Source: Novosphingobium sp.
GTDB lineage: Bacteria; Pseudomonadota; Alphaproteobacteria; Sphingomonadales; Sphingomonadaceae
DNA length: 64,000 nucleotides
Assembly (NCBI GenBank): GCA_017744735.1
Contig: JAGIAR010000007.1
Location: 124,001-188,000, forward strand
Direction of reading: 5' to 3'
The translations under genes and the position numbers were made by a program. The notes under the pieces were generated by a model. It did not search any database. It saw only the letters and a list, made by a program, of their open reading frames with translations, and was not told the origin of the DNA. This document shows, piece after piece, positions 61,251 to 64,000 of the stretch (positions are counted from its first letter, which is position 1; each line of letters begins with the position of its first letter).

Positions 61251-61732
61251 CTTCCAACAATTCCGACCTCCCCTATCGCCCCTGCGTGGGGGTGATGCTG
61301 GTCAATGGCGACGGCAAGGTGTTCGTCGGCAAGCGCATCGACAACAAGGAAGGCGACGCCTGGCAGATGCCGCAGGGCGGGATGGACGATGGCGAGGACG
61401 TGCTCGCCTGCGGCTATCGCGAACTGGCCGAGGAGACCGGGGTAACCCAGGCCGACGTCGCGCTGATCGCCAAGGCGAAGGAAGAACTGCTCTACGACCT
61501 GCCCGAAGAACTGCTCGGCAAATTGTGGGGCGGCAAGTATCGCGGCCAGCGTCAGAGCTGGCTGCTGATGCGCTTCACCGGCAACGACGATGCGATCGAC
61601 CTGACAGCGCACACTCCACCCGAGTTCTGCGAATGGAAATGGATCGATCCCGAGCTGCTGCCCGAGCTGATCGTGCCGTTCAAGAAGCGCGTCTATCGCG
61701 CGGTTCTGGAAGAGTTCCGGGCGCTGATCTGA
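61247..61732 (+). CDS. rppH: RNA pyrophosphohydrolase RppH
   Basis: A 161-residue Nudix enzyme that removes pyrophosphate from mRNA 5' ends, starting RNase E-dependent decay. The Nudix box is complete at residues 44-66: GGMDDGEDVLACGYRELAEE followed by TGV. YRPCVGVMLVNGDGKVFVGK and DAWQMPQGGMD are RppH-typical, and KYRGQRQSWLLMRFTGNDDA carries the RNA-contact region. Start ATG 61247 overlaps the esterase stop (ATGA). Confidence 0.92.
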   Translation: MTSNNSDLPYRPCVGVMLVNGDGKVFVGKRIDNKEGDAWQMPQGGMDDGEDVLACGYRELAEETGVTQADVALIAKAKEELLYDLPEELLGKLWGGKYRGQRQSWLLMRFTGNDDAIDLTAHTPPEFCEWKWIDPELLPELIVPFKKRVYRAVLEEFRALI

Positions 61733-61740
61733 ACCTGCGG

Positions 61741-61758
61741 GCCCCTCCTCGGCGGGGC
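61741..61758. terminator. Weak bidirectional hairpin between rppH and the convergent TPR gene
   Basis: GCCCC-TCCTCGGC-GGGGC forms a 5-bp stem in the 31-bp gap between the convergent stops. No U-run follows on either strand, so it is at best a weak terminator. Confidence 0.3.
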
Positions 61759-61763
61759 AGGCG

Positions 61764-62267
61764 TCAGTTCTTGGTGACGACCGGATCCGGCGTCACCGCC
61801 TCGGCAGTGACCAAAGCGGCGCGCGGGGCATTGTCGATCGCGCTGGCGAGTTCCTTGGCCTCGCGGCAATTGCCGCCGCACATCGTCTCGAGCTTGGCGA
61901 GATTGCGCTTGGCCTTCTCGACCGCACCCTTTTCGAGCAGCGCCTCGCCCTCGCCCGAGATCGCGGCGAGATTGTCCGGCTGGACGGTCAGCGCGACGCG
62001 GTAATAGTGGATCGCCTTGCCCTGCATCCCGTCCTTGCGGGCGGCTTCGGCCAGGTCGAGGTAGATGTCGGTATAGCCCGGATCGACCGCGAGCGCGGCT
62101 TCGAAGGAATCGACCGCATCCGAAGTCTTGCCCGCATCGAGCTGCGCGCGGCCCTGCGCGACCAGCGCGGCAGCGCGCGGATCGGCGACGTAGGGGCTCG
62201 CCTCGCCCACGCTGGCGGTCACCGCGACAAGCAGCGAGAGGGCACAGGCGGCAGGGAAATAGCGCAT
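61764..62267 (-). CDS. Exported TPR protein
   Basis: A 167-residue periplasmic protein. The signal peptide is RYFPAACALSLLVAVTASVG, cut near residue 23. Two to three TPR units follow: LVAQGRAQLDAGKTSDAVDS with FEAALAVDPGYTDIYLDLAE, then GKAIHYYRVALTVQPDNLAA. The C-terminal part has a Cys pair in LETMCGGNCREAKE and an Ala/Val/Pro tail. ATG 62267 was chosen over earlier starts because AAGGAG lies 6 bases before it. It probably holds partners together in the envelope; no partner is visible. Confidence 0.72.
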   Translation of the reverse strand: MRYFPAACALSLLVAVTASVGEASPYVADPRAAALVAQGRAQLDAGKTSDAVDSFEAALAVDPGYTDIYLDLAEAARKDGMQGKAIHYYRVALTVQPDNLAAISGEGEALLEKGAVEKAKRNLAKLETMCGGNCREAKELASAIDNAPRAALVTAEAVTPDPVVTKN

Positions 62268-62330
62268 CGCGAACTCCTTGAGCGCGGTCATTGTCGAACG
62301 GTCATGGTGTCGCATGACGGCCAAGACCTA

Positions 62331-63509
62331 TCACGCGCGACATAAACGCGCGATGAAAAATCCGTCGGTTGCGTCGCGCAGCGGAGAAAGGCGGACGCCC
62401 TGCCCGTGGGGCGCGCCGAGCGGAAGCTCGGGCAGCTCCGCGCGCCAGCCCGGGTGCGCGGCGAGGAACCGCTCGACCTGGTCCGTGCCCTCCTCGTCGA
62501 GCAGCGAGCAGGTGACATAGGCGATCCGCCCGCCCGGCTTGACCAGCTCGGCCGCGAGATCGAGCAGATAGGCCTGAAGCTCGGTGAGCCTGGCGAGCTG
62601 CGGCGGATCGAGCCGCCAGCGCGCCTCGGGATTGCGCCGCCAGGTGCCGGTGCCCGAACAGGGCGCATCGACCAGCACCGCGTCGGCGGTGCCGAGCCAC
62701 GGGGCCAGCGCCTCGCGCTCGCGCCGGGGATCGAGCAGCAGCGTCTCGCCGATCTGCAGACCCGCCCGGTCGGCGCGCGGGCCCAGCCGCGAAAGGCGCG
62801 CGCGGTCGGTGTCGGAGGCCAGCAGCACCCCGCGGTTCTGCATCGCCGCGGCAAGCGCCAGCGTCTTGCCCCCCGCTCCCGCACACAGGTCGATCACGGT
62901 CTCGCCCGGCTGCGCGGCCACCGCCAGGCAGACGGTCTGGCTGCCGCAGTCCTGCACCTCGATCCAGCCGGCGTGGAAGGCGGTCCATTGTTCGACCTGG
63001 GTACCGTTGGGGAAGCGCAGCCCCTCGGGCACCGGCAGCAATTCGCCCTCGAGCGGCAGCTCGATCGCCGCGCGCGAGGTCTGGAGCGTGTTGACCCTGA
63101 TATCGAGCGGGGCGCGCGCGAGCAGCGCCTGCGCCTCGTCTCCCGCGACACCCGACGCAGAAAGGCGCGCCTCGAGCCATTCGGGCGCAATCCCGCCCGC
63201 CGCAACGGGCTCGCCGGGCTCGACCGGGGCCGGCCCGTAAGCCGACCCGTCGAACAATTCGCCGAGCGGCGCGTCGAGCCCGGCCAGCCGCAGCATCGCC
63301 GCACGGCCGCTTGCGGGCAGCGGGCCGCAGGCGCGGATCGCGGCATAGGCAAGGTCGCGGATCGCGCGGCGGTCTTTCGATCCGGCATAGCGGCGCGCGC
63401 GCAGCCCATCGGCGACGATCCGGTCGGCGGGCGCGCCATTGCCGCGCGCGGCCTCGATCACCTGGTCGAGCAGCTCGATCGCCGCCTGGACGCGCGCGGC
63501 GGGGGTCAT
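62331..63509 (-). CDS. rsmB: 16S rRNA (cytosine-5)-methyltransferase, RsmB/RsmF family
   Basis: A 392-residue SAM-dependent methyltransferase forming m5C in 16S rRNA (position 967 for RsmB). The N-terminus KDRRAIRDLAYAAIRACG is NusB-like but short. PLDIRVNTLQTSRAAIELPL is the RNA-binding region; the SAM site is VIDLCAGAGGKTLALAAAMQ. The two catalytic Cys motifs are DAPCSGTGTWRRNPEARW and YVTCSLLDEEG. Start ATG 63509. It follows guaB by 3 bp on the same strand, suggesting cotranscription. Confidence 0.88.
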   Translation of the reverse strand: MTPAARVQAAIELLDQVIEAARGNGAPADRIVADGLRARRYAGSKDRRAIRDLAYAAIRACGPLPASGRAAMLRLAGLDAPLGELFDGSAYGPAPVEPGEPVAAGGIAPEWLEARLSASGVAGDEAQALLARAPLDIRVNTLQTSRAAIELPLEGELLPVPEGLRFPNGTQVEQWTAFHAGWIEVQDCGSQTVCLAVAAQPGETVIDLCAGAGGKTLALAAAMQNRGVLLASDTDRARLSRLGPRADRAGLQIGETLLLDPRREREALAPWLGTADAVLVDAPCSGTGTWRRNPEARWRLDPPQLARLTELQAYLLDLAAELVKPGGRIAYVTCSLLDEEGTDQVERFLAAHPGWRAELPELPLGAPHGQGVRLSPLRDATDGFFIARLCRA

Positions 63510-63512
63510 GGC

Positions 63513-64000
<488 letters not shown>

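Overview
The window is high-GC DNA from an aerobic alphaproteobacterium, most likely Sphingomonadales (Erythrobacteraceae or Sphingomonadaceae). The support is gene content and style: an alphaproteobacterial SOS box (GTTC-N7-GTTC), a complete imuA-imuB-dnaE2 mutasome, class I fructose-bisphosphate aldolase in a tkt-gap-pgk run, korAB, DUF2842, zapA followed by 6S RNA, and many stop/start overlaps (ATGA, TGATG). No species is assigned. No phage, CRISPR array, plasmid origin or rRNA was seen.

Layout. 1-5531: start of a secreted GH3 beta-glucosidase running off the left edge, nitronate monooxygenase, a minus-strand trio (flavodoxin-like protein, unknown protein, AHH nuclease) and recJ. 5602-7253: two tRNA-Glu genes and a membrane-anchored PAF-acetylhydrolase-like esterase. 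7479-14700: complete phosphate regulon phoR-pstS-pstC-pstA-pstB-phoU-phoB with PHO boxes before pstS and phoB. 15810-21445: LexA-controlled translesion operon imuA-imuB-dnaE2. 21458-25895: arylamine acetyltransferase and amino-acid permease (minus), then panB and a DUF475 membrane protein (plus). 25899-32542: sugar transferase, prsK, prsR and a TPR protein, the regulatory arm of an XrtA/PEP-CTERM exopolysaccharide system without an exosortase nearby. 32707-36361: an uncharacterised operon (MoaF-like protein, Tat-exported protein, lipoprotein) and a frameshifted gene. 36396-41641: tRNA-Leu, inositol monophosphatase, efp, L,D-transpeptidase, thiE and small exported proteins. 41649-47282: glycolytic/pentose operon tkt-gap-pgk-fda. 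47479-48997: zapA, 6S RNA, 5-formyl-THF cyclo-ligase, DUF2842. 49123-54343: tRNA-Asp, thyA-ydeI pair, tRNA-Pro, purF-SDR pair, PilZ protein. 54340-56645: cyclopropane-fatty-acid synthase and a membrane hydrolase. 56653-57117: a compact GxxExxY nuclease gene bounded by 28-bp inverted repeats, lying between the hydrolase and korB. 57121-64000: korB-korA, esterase-rppH, TPR protein, rsmB, and the 3' part of guaB running off the right edge.

Most of the window is ordinary core chromosome arranged as short, translationally coupled operons. Items that deserve a second look are the inverted-repeat-bounded GxxExxY unit, the gene with two single-base frameshifts at 35634-36361, the MoaF-like/Tat/lipoprotein operon, and the stand-alone PrsK/PrsR/sugar-transferase cassette.
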